A DNA stretch of 64,000 nucleotides from assembly GCA_034509495.1 (NCBI GenBank), contig CM067508.1, positions 33,951,646 to 34,015,645 of the forward strand. Direction: 5' to 3'. The notes under the pieces were generated by a model that saw only the letters and a program-made list of their open reading frames with translations, was not told where the DNA came from and did no database searches. The DNA comes from Acestrorhynchus altus. Its lineage: Eukaryota; Chordata; Actinopteri; Characiformes; Acestrorhynchidae. A program made the position numbers and the translations under genes. This document shows positions 1 through 10,919 of this stretch, piece by piece; position 1 is the stretch's first letter; each line of letters starts with the position of its first letter.

Positions 1-112
1 TTGTTTCAGTGCTTTCCTGTTGGAACACAATCGAGATGTGCTCAGCAAACTCGTCAGTCAGTCTAAACTCTACAACAGGGGTGGAGAACCCAGATCCTGG
101 AGTCACTGGACA

Positions 113-249
<137 letters not shown>

Positions 250-303
250 TGCTGATTGACACTCCACTGAATGGACGGGTTGAAGTGGTTTGAGTTTTGT
301 ACT

Positions 304-340
304 TTTTTTGTTTGTTTGTTTGTTTGTTTGTTTGTTTGTC
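304..340. repeat. (TTTG)n microsatellite
   Basis: A short TTTG tetranucleotide run just after the GA tract. The next 450 bases show no gene or recognisable repeat. Confidence 0.95.
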
Positions 341-789
341 TGTCTCTGGGGGTCAGATAGTGAACAATATTAAATTGCAGTGACAGAGTGGTTTAAAATA
401 TTTTGATCCCAGTGGACATTGAAACCTTTAAGGATGTAATGGACTGTGCACTTAAACTGAGTATGGAAACACATCTCTAAAAATGATTTCTGCATAACCT
501 CTTCTGAGCTAATCGAAAATCCAGTCCAGTCATCTGTCTCCTTGTCTGACATAACATTACAGCACATCTGTCCCATGGATGTGCTGAAATGTGCAAGACT
601 GTTAAGATACGTCTTCGGTGAAGTGAGAGAAATGGAGGATGATGGAGGAAAATAAAAGTCAGTAAACACAATAAATACTGATGTGTGCATGAGCAGTGAC
701 TGAGGTGGAATAACATGCAGACTATAGTTACTACACCAGTACGTCTACTACAGTAACATACACTCACTGATTCATCAATAACACACACG

Positions 790-1535
790 GTCAGAATGAT
801 TACAGACGAGGTCTGATTAGAAAAGGGATCCGGGCACAAGGCTGCCCCCACTGCCCTACTTAAAGGTTCTCAGAGGCTGCTTTTGGGTAGTGGACCTCTT
901 GCTGAGTGGTTGTTGACATGCCTCTCTGACACACTCGGACGTTCTGCCCACTTAACAGACCTTAAGAGGGGCATCATCGGACTGAGAGAAGCAGGATGTT
1001 TATTTGGATCAATTTGGTCGTTTACAGTGCTGTCACGGACAAGAAGCCTGGACTGCAACAGACTGGAACCGTATTGTCTTTTGCAATGAATCCAGGTTCT
1101 GCTTCTCGGTCCAATCACGGTCAGATTGCAGTAGGCCTCAAGGTGAGCACTTTAGGCGACACACCGCCCCAGCTGCACGTGACAGTCGCTCACTCCTAGT
1201 AGTGATACGAGGGACACTAACAGCTCAGCGATATGTGTAGGACATCCTGCCAATCCGTGTTGCCTCACATGGCTTCCAACTGACATTTGTCAGCAGGATA
1301 ATGCTCCTCACACACCGCAAGGGTTTCCCAGGTATGTCTCCGTCAGACTGCAACATTTTTCTTGGCCTGACACGTTGCCAGATTTATTGCCCAACAAGAA
1401 TTTAAGGGATCAGCTGGGATGCCAGCTTCGGAAACCTATAAGTGAGCAGGATCTACGGGCCCAGCTGCAACATCTGTGGGTAAATATGTTGCAGGAGGGC
1501 AAACAAGGTACTAGAGCCTCCTTTCTATTGTAATT
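790..1535 (+). mobile_element. Tc1/mariner-type transposon relic, family A copy 1
   Basis: Conceptual translation across several frameshifts gives fragments of a DD34E Tc1-like transposase. There is an N-terminal helix-turn-helix remnant (GIIGLREAG), a central block resembling the family's SDESRF region (CNESRFCF), and a QQDNA-type block near 1300. The copy is broken by many stops and deletions, so it is dead. Related copies lie at about 48.8-49.5 kb and 58.2-58.4 kb. The first and second share the same 3' sequence (tactagagcctcctttc). Confidence 0.8.
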
Positions 1536-1739
1536 ACTTACATATACCCTCATTAAAAACAGAAAGGTTCTGTTTGTAAATATGTATCTTTTATATATCA
1601 GTTAAATGTTTATATGCCACATCAGTTGTAGGAAATATGACATAGAAAGTGGTCTCAGATAATAACAGATGCCTATCTGGTTCTATGTAATCTAGAACAA
1701 TACTTTCTGAATAAGAATTTCAATTTCACACTGATATGT

Positions 1740-3005
1740 CAACATGGTGCTGGATTTACCAAGGCATTGTTCGAACCCACGTGATTTACCCTCCGAGGGA
1801 GATGAGAATGGAGATGTAAACAATGGCGTGGGCTTGTGTTCAGCGCAGATCATGAGTGGCGAGGATTGGGGATTAGGAGGAAGAGCTCAGAGTAGGCAGC
1901 TAAGGGAGGATCAGAGTGATCGCATCGAGACGGGGACAAATGCAGATTGCCTCTCCACCATTAACGTTCCCTCTCTTTGTCATTAGTACTGCATTTTGTT
2001 TTTCGGCTGCAACTGTGTGTCAAGTTTGGTCGAAGCTGGAAAGAAATACTGTCTCTGCACTCGTTCTGGAGTGATGATGAATATGTATGTATTCACTTTC
2101 ACCGTGATTGTGTGCAAGTGTGTGTAATCTCTGTGTGTGTGTGTGTGTGTGTGCATGACACAGAAACGACAACGTGAATAAGGAGCAGCTTCCTCTGCAG
2201 GCAGCAGAAGGCACGCAGCACTTGGCAGCAGTCCTCCTCTCAGCATCAGCTGCGGCTCCAGCTTTGTATCTTAAGGTGGTGCCTGGCCGCCCCTCGCCAC
2301 CTCTCATGTTTTCAATCAGCCAGGCCCATAAATTATTGTCAGCAGTAATCACAACTGTCCACTCGGGCTGAGCTGGGGGTCCCAGGCTGTCGCCATGCAT
2401 CGACTCAAGACTTCCTGGGCTCTGAGATGACACAAGTGAGGGTTCAGGGCCTCAGCGTGTGCCCAAGCCGGCACACGGCAGAGTGGACAGCTCAGTGCCA
2501 AGCCAGCTTCTCTCGGAGGAGTTTGTGTTCATGAAAATGATTAACCTACAGGATGTGCCCTGCGACGGATGAAATCCCAGCTTGTTACATCAGAGACTTG
2601 GTCCATCCAAAGACCCCCTTGACTTAGATGTTGCCTTGACCCCTGATCTTCCTATCACTTTCTAGAGCAGGGAAAAATGGAGGGGTCTCCTTCACTGCTT
2701 TCTTTTCCTAATAAACCCATCTTGCTGTGCTTGGCCAAAGGCCAGGGTAATCTCAGCATGGCCTTCTGTTTATCACGGTGCTGTACTTTCTCCTCAAACT
2801 CTCAGCATGGGCGCAGCGTTCCCACCTCTGGCTAAGCAGTGCTGTCAATCTGTATCAGTGCTGGGGCAGCCTTCACTTCCAATTAGCCCTCATCCAGCCC
2901 AGACAGGCACCAGGATTGGCCTGCACTTGGTAAAGGAGCAGCATTCAGAACACTGGCAGTTTGAGGGGGTGGCCAAGGGGGAGCCAGAGCCCCTGTGACA
3001 ACAAG
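1740..3005. other. Non-repetitive block, possible regulatory DNA
   Basis: Apart from the TG run near 2140, this block contains no transposon or low-complexity signal. It has balanced base composition, AT-rich homeodomain-like words (aaattattg, gtaatcac near 2335-2350) and no long open frame with splice signals. That is the texture of conserved non-coding sequence in fish, but conservation cannot be seen from one genome. Confidence 0.3.
2131..2153. repeat. (TG)n microsatellite
   Basis: An uninterrupted TG run of about 22 bp. Confidence 0.95.
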
Positions 3006-3459
3006 CTTGCCCCCCAAATCAGTCAGTCGACACTGAAGTGATTATTACATATTGCCTGATTTGTTTCTACAAAAAATATCAGCAAAAGGAACAGGATTAT
3101 AAATGTAAGCAGCATGTTTTCTTGTTGGAAAGAATCTGGAATTGGCTCAGAATGAACTTTTCGGAAAAAATTCCCAAACCAGTGCCTCCCAACTCCACTC
3201 TGTTATGAGGTTACCATAGTAGTATTGTAGCTGTGGAGGTGAAGGAGGGTATTTCGGGTCCAGCAAGTCAAAATCAGGCCCTGGATTTTGTTCCGAATGC
3301 CTGGTCGGGTCTGCTAGGGTTCTGCCTACCAAGCCATTATTGGCCAAAATGAACTCAAGGTGGAGTAAGGGCCATTGTTATTCTACAAATGACCAAGACT
3401 AATATGAAAGGGGTGGACCTGGATTACCTGGATTATCTGAAGTGAGTAGGGATAAATAT

Positions 3460-3880
3460 ATAGGTGAGCTTTGGGATGAACCCTTCATCACTCCCACAGT
3501 CAAAGGAAGCTGCCATCACCATGGCTACAGAGAGACACCAACAGAAATGCGTAGCTGCACTATCATCACAGACTGCAAATAGGATCAGAGTTTACACAAG
3601 ACGAAGGCAGTTACAGCCCCTTACAGATGAAACAAAGTTGAGAAAAAGATCAATGGATGCTTTTTTTAAAAGCAGGATTAAGACAGAACAAACAAGCAGA
3701 CAAGAAACATTGTCTAATTCAACTGGAAACCAGCATCCTTGAAGGTGTGTATATAAAAGAGGAGGGTTCTGTAATGAAATTAAGACATTTAAATGAAGAA
3801 AAAATGAAGAAGTTACCGGTGGAGGTCAAGATGAAGTGCTTATACGACTCGATTGCAAAATACCTTCACAAAGATTGACT
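3460..3880 (+). other. Unrecognised coding-like segment, possibly a frameshifted relic
   Basis: Two overlapping plus-strand frames (3464-3742 and 3657-3878) have protein-like composition, lysine- and glutamate-rich toward the end (for example HLNEEKMKKLPVEVKMKCL). Switching from the first to the second near 3735 would give one continuous reading of about 130 residues. No family is recognised. It could be a relic of a DNA-transposon accessory ORF or a chance open stretch. A fold-back MITE end follows about 120 bp downstream. Confidence 0.25.
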
Positions 3881-3994
3881 CTGGAGGGTTGGTGCACTAT
3901 TCTACGGTGATTGATCAGAATAATTCTGTCACTTCATCCTAAACACGTTCAGTATCTAAACATCTAAACACACCTGATGAACTTTCCTGTGTGA

Positions 3995-4045
3995 GGGTAG
4001 ATACGTGGAGGGGATCATAATGTTATGGCTGATCAGGGTATATGT
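3995..4045 (+). mobile_element. Terminal fragment of the fold-back MITE family
   Basis: Carries the family's characteristic end, ataatgttatggctgatc followed by tgtat. This end is shared with 10.88, 23.11, 36.15 and 55.86 kb. Only the last 50 bp or so are present. Confidence 0.65.
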
Positions 4046-4639
4046 ATATGAAGGGGTGCACAAACTGCCCCCACAAGAGCATATAGTACACGTACGTCAT
4101 GGTAAAGCACAACACAGCTCGGTAGACACCCGCCTGCTCCAGCAGATGATGACAAGTGGCAGCAATGAGGCATGTAATGGCTGACTGGATCATGTTTGCT
4201 CTGTGACAGATTACAGGGCTGGCGCAGTTCACCATTACATAACTTGCAAATGTACGTCACCGTTCGAGGGCTGGATCAATGATACGCTGTTCAATTCTCT
4301 CCAAATAAAATACATGTAATTGAAAAGTGGTGAGGCTCTAACAAAGAAAGAAGGTGTGAAACCTCAGCCTCACATGAAGCTCGTCTGGAGTACCCTTCAG
4401 GGGCGCAGGTAAAGGAGACCCTGGGAGGGAGACTGGGGGAGAAAAGATGCTGCCCGGAGGTTGTTTACACCTAGCTTCGGAGTCAGGGGGGAGTTGATGT
4501 GCTGTACCCTACTGGCATGAAGCTCTCTGTGGGGCAGAGCCTGACATGGAGACTGGTAAACATGGCTGCTGCAGTAGGGCCTTAGACGTCCCAGTAGGCT
4601 GACATTGGCTATTGTTGTAAGTAGAGCTCACAGATTTAA

Positions 4640-5260
4640 CAGCAACTGGAATCCACAAGTTTTAACTGTTAAAACCCGAGATCTGCACTTTGAAGGCAGT
4701 TACATGCCGTTTTCTCAGGATCAGAGTAACCTACAGATATGATGCAAAACAAACTACAAGACTCTCATTTCATTTCCAGCTGAATTAAATCCCACTTTAA
4801 ATGACAAAGGAGCTTCCAGTGCATTTTTACTGCTCTGTCCACATGTACATGATCAACCTGCATACAGACTCTGACTGATCAGAGAGAGGGGGCGGGGCTG
4901 ATGATCCACCTGCATACAGACTCTGACTGATCGGAGAGAGGGGGCGGGGCTGGTGCTCAACCAGCATACAGACTCTGACTGATCGGAGAGAGGGGGCGGG
5001 GCTGATGCTCAACCTGCATACAGACTCTGACTGATCAGAGAGAGGGGGCGGGGCTGATGCTCAACCTGCCTACAGACTCTGACTGATCAGAGAGAGGGGG
5101 CGGGGCTGATGCTCAACCTGCCTACAGACTCTGACTGATCAGAGGGAAGGGGTGGGGCTGATGATGTCACTGACCCAGAAAGTGAGAATACTGGTACATA
5201 CATAAATAACAAAAATAATAAACGACATTCCAATTGTTTTTTTGTTTGTTTGTTTGTTTT
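4640..5260 (+). repeat. Dispersed repeat carrying a minisatellite, copy 1
   Basis: The flanks of the minisatellite at 4851-5165 match those of the array at 9070-9335. Shared upstream words are ctgaattaaatccca and caaaggagcttccagtgca. The shared downstream word is aaataacaaaaataataa or its close variant. The two loci are therefore copies of one dispersed element with an internal tandem repeat. Fragments of its left part (taaaacccgagatctgcac, gatcagagtaacctac) recur at 23.82-23.9 kb and, inverted, near 38.02 and 52.4 kb. Confidence 0.75.
4851..5165 (+). repeat. 52-bp minisatellite, about six units, GC-box in each
   Basis: The unit is about 52 bp and reads roughly as caacctgcatacagactc, tgactgatcagagagag, ggggcggggctgatgct. 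Each unit carries a GGGGCGGGGC core, a perfect Sp1/KLF GC box, and a TGATCA palindrome. Units differ by a few substitutions, for example tgatcgg in units 2 and 3. Confidence 0.95.
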
Positions 5261-5419
5261 TTGGACCACTGTGACAATTATATGAATCTAATTATTATAA
5301 ATAACTAATTAAAATTATTGCATTCCCTCCTAAAAAGAACTGATGAAATCATCAGGATTTAAATGTAGTGTTAAGAAAGTAGTGATCAATAAAAGAGAGA
5401 TGATTCTTTTTGCAAATCA

Positions 5420-6060
5420 AACTAAACTAACATCCTGTAAAATTGTCCTAGAGTCCTAAATTCTAAGTGTGTAAACGGAGAAATTTCAATGTGACATTTA
5501 AGAAAAGCATGACACGAGGGAGTGTGTGAACACGGGATTGTGTGACAGAAAGAAAAAGAGAGAGAAAGCGTGAGAGTTTGTTTGGATCCAACGCTGTGCA
5601 AGGTTAGATAGAAGCTCGGTGTAACCCAATATCCAGAGCACTTGCTCCAGCCTCCAAACCTAAACAGTCCATTCTTCCTCTCCCAGTTGTACACCGTGTT
5701 ACGTAAACCCTGCCAAGTGGTCTGGATAAAACCAGACAGTGCACAAAAAAATGAGGAACCCTCCCAAGCAGTCTGCTGCAATTAGTCAGCCCACTTTTCT
5801 CCAGCAGTAGAACCTGAGATGCTCCTCTGTAATGAGCTCCTTGTGGTTGGCCAGCTAACAGAGGCCCACTGTACACGCACTGGGGCCAAACCTCACTCTC
5901 TGCCACCTGCAAAACCCATATTGAGGCAACATGTGGTTGAGAAGTCAGCACACAGTGGAGGTTTCATTTCACGCCATTCAATCGTGGGTCAGAACATAGA
6001 TGATAAATGCTGCAACAGGTTGGAGCAAGCAAGCTGAACGTTCCACTCGGAACCTTCACT
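5420..6060 (-). other. No recognised gene; unidentified open frames
   Basis: Two overlapping minus-strand frames (5422-5781 and 5604-5951) are open for 115-119 codons. The first contains a protein-like stretch (GLRNTVYNWERKNGLFRFGG). There are no convincing splice sites and no family match by eye. It may be a retroposon or transposon relic related to the coding-like segment at 6186-6413. Confidence 0.2.
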
Positions 6061-6185
6061 AAATCCAGCATGAGACGATTCCTACCTTTCTCAGGTGTCA
6101 ATGACAAGGAGGACAGGACTGCTTCGACAGACAACTTCCCAGACAGATAAAAATAAAGGAAGGCCAGAGAGCATCTCCCAGTAGA

Positions 6186-6413
6186 TCACGTCACTCCATT
6201 GTTGTGGAGCGCAGGGTACAGTACCACTGCTGTCTTCCAGAGGATGTCAGCCTGGGCCAAAATCTCACCGTTATCGTCAGTCCTCCCCATATGCATCCTG
6301 TAGGATCCATCTGCCATTGATATTATCTTTCTCCTTTGTTCCATTGCCATTATGAAGGACTCATCCAGGTCTAATTGACAGCTTTTACCATCAGAATGGT
6401 TCCCATTTCCGTT
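6186..6413 (-). other. Coding-like open segment of unknown identity
   Basis: Reading leftward from 6413 gives about 75 uninterrupted codons with strongly protein-like composition, including DLDESFIMAMEQRRKI and ADGSYRMHMGRTDDNGEI, ending at a TGA at 6186-6188. A possible splice acceptor (gaatccag) abuts the 5' end, and an in-frame TGA lies just outside it. A weak donor (gga|gtgacg) precedes the stop. It does not resemble Tc1, LINE or SINE coding. It could be an isolated exon, a retropseudogene fragment or a relic of an unlisted transposon. Confidence 0.35.
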
Positions 6414-6544
6414 CTGGATTCAAATGAAGGCATGAGGATAAATGTGGAGATCTTTTGAGCTGATGAGAAAAGCAATTTCTGTGCAAGTTAGCATGAGGGT
6501 GTCTATGGACTCATCACACACTTACTGAGCAATTATGGACAGGT

Positions 6545-6995
6545 ATTTTGTGGTCAGGGGGTCATTCCCAGCAGTACTGGTGTGTTGCACTGGTATGAGT
6601 GGATCAGACAGGGTGGTGCTGCTGGAGTGTTTAAAACCCTCAGTGTCACTTCTGGACCAAGTCTGAGTCCATCAACCAGAAATATCCAGCCGACAGCATC
6701 CTGTGAGCACTGATGAAGGACTAGAGGACGACCAACACAAACTGTGCAGAAACAGATGAGCTTCTGTCTCTGACTTTACATCTACAAGGTGGAGACACTC
6801 GGTAGGAGTGTCTGATAGAGTGGACAGCGAGTGGACAGTGTTTAAGCACCCCAGCAGCACTGCAGTATCTGATTCACTCGTACCAGCAACACACACTGAC
6901 ACACCACCACCATGTCAGTGTGACTGCAGTGCTGTGATGGTCCTGTGACCAGATCAGAGTGAAAGGAGATGAACAAAGTATGCAGAGAAACAGAT
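6545..6995. mobile_element. Fold-back MITE family copy
   Basis: Contains both arms of the fold-back family. The left arm has gagtggatcagacagggtgg and ctgctggagtgtttaaaa. The right arm has their complements (agcactgcag, cactcgtaccagcaacacac, caccaccaccatgtcagtg). The loop includes agatgagcttctgtctctg and ctacaaggtggagacactc. Confidence 0.85.
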
Positions 6996-7179
6996 GAACT
7001 ATTCATTTTGGGGGGGGGGGGAGGTGTCCCACCGTGAACTTCCTGAACTTCTCCTCCTTTGCTCTATATATAGCTTCTGCTTCCCACATCACTTTTGTTG
7101 TGATTAACAACTTTGCACCCACTTACATCCCATCTTCTCCCTTTTTCTCCAAGAATGTGTGGGACTTGGCTTCACACAC

Positions 7180-7590
7180 CTACCACAAAACCACCCGACC
7201 CAAAAGTGTCCTTCCCTGTTTCAGCCTTCCAGGGTCTGCACTAGCAAACACAACTCAAAATCCACAGTGGACAAGCACAAGAGGCACAAGCTGAGGGTTT
7301 TGGAAAATCCTCCAAACAACAATGGAAAGACTCTTGATGACCACAGATATGCACTTGCTAGAGGGGATGTTACTGATCATGCCAGGTGGACAAGCTTTCC
7401 TGACTTTTTTGTTATTTAGAAACATGAAACTTGAAAGATGGAAATAAAGAAGTGGTCTTGCTTGAAAAACTGAAGTGATGTGTCTTGGTGCATTTTATAA
7501 ATCAGGTCATCTTTAACTCACTTGGCCATTAAGATCAGAAAAGTTGACCAGGAGCACCCAAACTTTTGCATGCAGCTGTGTTTAAAAAAC
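7180..7590 (+). mobile_element. Tc1-like transposon 3' fragment
   Basis: Ends with gcacccaaacttttgcatgc, agctgtg. This is the same terminus as the element ending at about 25,855 (gtgcccaaacttttgcatgc, cgctgt). Both copies also share catctttaac, cttggc just inside. Only a non-coding remnant is legible here. Confidence 0.6.
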
Positions 7591-7989
7591 AGAAACAAAA
7601 AGACACTACAGAGGACAATGCTTGTCCTTCGACGGTGGTTGAGTGGCCCGTCAGATGAGCACGTGTTGTTGGTGGAGACAAACTGCAGCTCCTGGGAATG
7701 TCCCAGATCTGACAAATCCCCCCCAAGCATCAGTCACCGGCTTCAGGCTCGGCAAGCCGGCCTGCTCCCCGCTCAGGGTCACACCAACCAGCCGCCACAA
7801 GCTGTTCATCTCCAGGTGTTCCTTAATGATCTCCGCCTTGATGCCACACGCACGCCTCTGCTGCGAAGTGCAATACCTCACTGCACTAATTACGACCGAG
7901 AGGACAGGCGGCGTGAAATTCACTAATCCGCCGCTAAATGTCAAACAGTAAACTGCTGACTCTCCAAGTGCTCCTCGGGCGCTGAGGCA

Positions 7990-8700
7990 CTGTGGAACTG
8001 TTGAGGGCTCATGGTTGTGGTAACAAATGCAAATGTGAAGATGAAGGAAAGTCTTGGACAGACACCTTTGAGGAGCAAGGCAGCTGGGATGGTCTTTTCC
8101 AGGTAATAGACGTGGCAGGTTGGAGAGAAACGGTGGAGGTGGAGGCGGAGGAGGAGGAGGAGGTGCGGAAACCCCCCCTTCACAATTGCACAGCGAGCTC
8201 ATTAGCGTCCAACCGGCAAAGACCCATGGGAGAAACACAACTGTACTTTATCTTACCTGTGTTCTTTTGCACATCCCTGTGCTACCCCCTCCTTTGCCCC
8301 TCGTCGCTACTTTTAGAGTCACGGTGCAGGACGTTTCTTTTTTTCAGCTTCACATCGGTAACTACCGACTCTGCTTTGGTTCCCATTAAGCGGCTCAGGC
8401 ACACAGTCAATTATGTTGGCTCAGAAAGGCAAAAGCCCGTACAAGGCCCTGATAACGATACGCTTTAGTGGCCAATGAGAGGGGAGGAGGAAATGTTTAA
8501 GCTGGGCAATTTTTCATAAGGGAAAGGCAAGGCAATGAGATGCTTCATTGCTACCAGTATTATATAAAGACTGGGGAATGTGGGCCCATAATGGGAGACA
8601 TTTAGGGTTATTATTATTAGGCTGTCAGATTTAGTCTCGGCAGTGGCAGTAATGCCCCACCTCCACTCCAACCCCCAAGGCTTCGCCAATGCAGGCTAGA
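7990..8700. other. Non-repetitive block, possible regulatory DNA
   Basis: Low-repeat sequence of mixed composition, with a short polypurine GGA run at 8120-8165 that is a purine tract rather than a gene. The later part (8380-8660) has conserved-element texture, including CCAATGAG, TGATAACGATA and aatttttcataagg. No exon with good splice signals was found. Confidence 0.3.
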
Positions 8701-8814
8701 TCAATCTACTCAGAGCTGTGATGCTCATACACAAACTGGTGTTACTGCTGCTGTGCCCATTTCTAGGCCATGCTGGGGTAAATAAAGGCATGAATAAACA
8801 GAGTGAATTTTCCA

Positions 8815-9385
8815 GTTTAACTCTTAGAGCTCTGAGATCCGCATTTCCTGTGCAGTTACATGCCCTTTTCTATTCTGCAGAGGAACCTATAGATATGATA
8901 TGTATCATCAAGTACAAGACTTACCCGTATTTAACTACGGTCATCATTGTGTGATGAATTTCTGCGAGTAATCCAGCTCATAAAAATTCAATCGTTTCCA
9001 ACTGAATTAAATCCCAGTTTAAATACCAAAGGAGCTTCCAGTGCATGTTTACTGCTCTGTCCACGTGAACATGATCAACCTGCATACAGACTCTGACTGA
9101 TCAGAGAGAGGGGGCGGGGCTGATGCTCAACCTGCATACAGACTCTGAGTGATCAGAGAGAGGGGGCGGGGCTGATGTTCAACCTCCATACAGACTCTGA
9201 GTGATCAGAGAGAGGGGGCGGGGCTGATGCTCAACCTGCATACAGACTCTGACTGATCAGAGAGAGGGGGCGGGGCTGATGTTCAACCTGCATACAGACT
9301 CTGACTGATCAGAGAGAGGGGGCGGGGCTGATGCTCAACGTTCATAAATAGCAAAAATAATAACGGCCATTCAGGTTGTTTTTAT
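8815..9385 (+). repeat. Dispersed repeat carrying a minisatellite, copy 2
   Basis: Second copy of the element at 4640-5260. The flanks agree before and after the tandem array (aactgaattaaatcccag, aaaggagcttccagtgca; then aaatagcaaaaataataa). Confidence 0.75.
9070..9335 (+). repeat. 52-bp minisatellite, about five units, GC-box in each
   Basis: Same 52-bp unit as at 4851-5165, again with a GGGGGCGGGGC core in each unit and a TGATCAGAGAGAG segment. Variants such as gagtgatcag in units 2 and 3 show independent evolution of the two arrays. Confidence 0.95.
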
Positions 9386-9399
9386 CTTGTTTGGACCAA

Positions 9400-10060
9400 A
9401 GTCCGAAGAATTTATTTTCAATGTTTATGTGAATAAAACCCCATCAAACTATGAAAACATTGCACAACGACTGATTTGATTGAGTTTAAAAAGTTAAAGG
9501 AGGAGCTAAATGTTTGGTCAGATATATATTATTAAACCGTGAGTAAACCTGTTAAATGTGTGAAGTGTACTTTTTAGACCATATACAATCAAACTTGACC
9601 TACGATCAAACTAAACCTCCCTCGTACCACCTACAACTGCTGATGTTCCTACATTCTACATCTACATTTCAGAGGAACACGTGCCACATACAATTAAATA
9701 CAATCCTTTAGATGTCCTCATATATGCCATATCATTTGCCAATGTTTGTTTGTGCCAGGTGTGTGGCGCTTGCCCATTTTTGCAGGCTGCTCATCACTGT
9801 AGGATGCTTGATTATTGTTTCTGGTCAATAGTCTGCCTGCTGAGATGTCTCAGAAAGCCTGAGAGACAGGAAAGCAATGGAAGTGTAGTGTAATGTACTA
9901 CAGTATCTACAAGGCATTTTCTTGAACCCTAGTTTAATTATTCAATTATTATTAATCCTGAAGCACAAACTGTTGTGGAGTTCCACAAGGTTCTACTGTA
10001 GGGTCTATGAAACTGATGTTAATACTTATAGAGGTGCATTTATGAGATTGAAGAACTGAG
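9400..10060. other. No gene seen
   Basis: AT-rich intergenic sequence. No splice-supported exon, transposon ORF or tandem repeat could be recognised. Confidence 0.5.
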
Positions 10061-10064
10061 GTGT

Positions 10065-10912
10065 GGGCGTTCACTGATCAGCCATAACACTGTCATCACC
10101 TCCTTGTTTCCACATTAACTGTCCATCCCATCAGCTCCTCTGATCACACAGGAGCTCTTTGTGGTTCTATAATTCCAGACTGTAGTTCATCTGTTTCTCT
10201 GCAGACTTTATTCTCCTCCTTTCATCTTCAATGATCAGGACCCCACAGGACCACCACAGAGCAGCTATTATGTGGGTGGTGGGTCATTCTCAGCACTGCA
10301 GTCACACTGACATGGTGGTGGTGTGTTAGTGTGTGTTGCTGGTACGAGTGGATCAGACACAGCAGTGCTGCTGGAGTGTTTAAACGCTGTCCACTCACTG
10401 TCCACTCTATTAGACCGAGTGTCTCCACCTTGTAGATGTAAAGTCAGAGACAGAAGCTCATCTGTTTCTGCACAGTTTGTGTTGGTCGTCCTCTAGTCCT
10501 TCATCAGTGCTCACAGGACGCTGCCCACAGGACGCTGTCGGCTGGATATTTCTGGTTGGTGGACAGTTCTCAGTCCAGCAGTGACACTGGGGGGTTTAAA
10601 CACTCCAGCAGCACTGATCCCCGACCACCATGTAAAGGTAAAAGTGCTCATAGACCCATTGCTCAAGGGAACTTAAATCATGCCTTGCCAATTCAGGGAT
10701 TTGAACCAGCAACCTTCCAATCAAAAGCCCATGGCTGCCTTATAAGTGGCAGTGCTGAGAATGACCCACCACCCACATAGCTGCGCTGTGGTGGTCCTGC
10801 AGGGTCCTGACCTTTGAAGATCAGGGTGAAAGGAGCCTAAGAAAGTAGACAGAGAAACAGATGGAATACAGTCAAAAATGTCATACTGTTATGGCTGATC
10901 GGTGTATATATA
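10065..10912. mobile_element. Fold-back MITE, nearly full copy with nested SINE
   Basis: The left end has actgatcagccataacac and the right end the complementary gttatggctgatcggtgta. The arms (ggtggtgggtcattctcag, gctggtacgagtggatcag) and the central loop (cttcatcagtgctcacagg) are intact. The right arm is split by a tRNA-like insertion at about 10,618-10,745, after which the arm resumes (cagtgctgagaatgaccc). Confidence 0.88.
10618..10745 (-). mobile_element. tRNA-derived SINE head, inserted in the fold-back MITE
   Basis: On the minus strand a pol III B-box-like GGTTCAAATCC lies at 10,697-10,707. Upstream of it is aaggcagccatgggctttg, a tRNA-like head. The sequence after it (ttaagttcccttgagcaat) is a body commonly seen in fish SINEs. 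It interrupts an otherwise continuous MITE arm, so it inserted later. Confidence 0.6.
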
Positions 10913-10919
10913 GGCTTTA

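Noticed and set aside
4851..5165. CRISPR-like regular repeat array
   Set aside because: Units are contiguous with no unique spacers and the genome is vertebrate, so it is a minisatellite.
7651..8238. 195-codon minus-strand frame
   Set aside because: It has a long proline run from the GGA/GGT polypurine tract, no splice support and overlapping open frames on the other strand.
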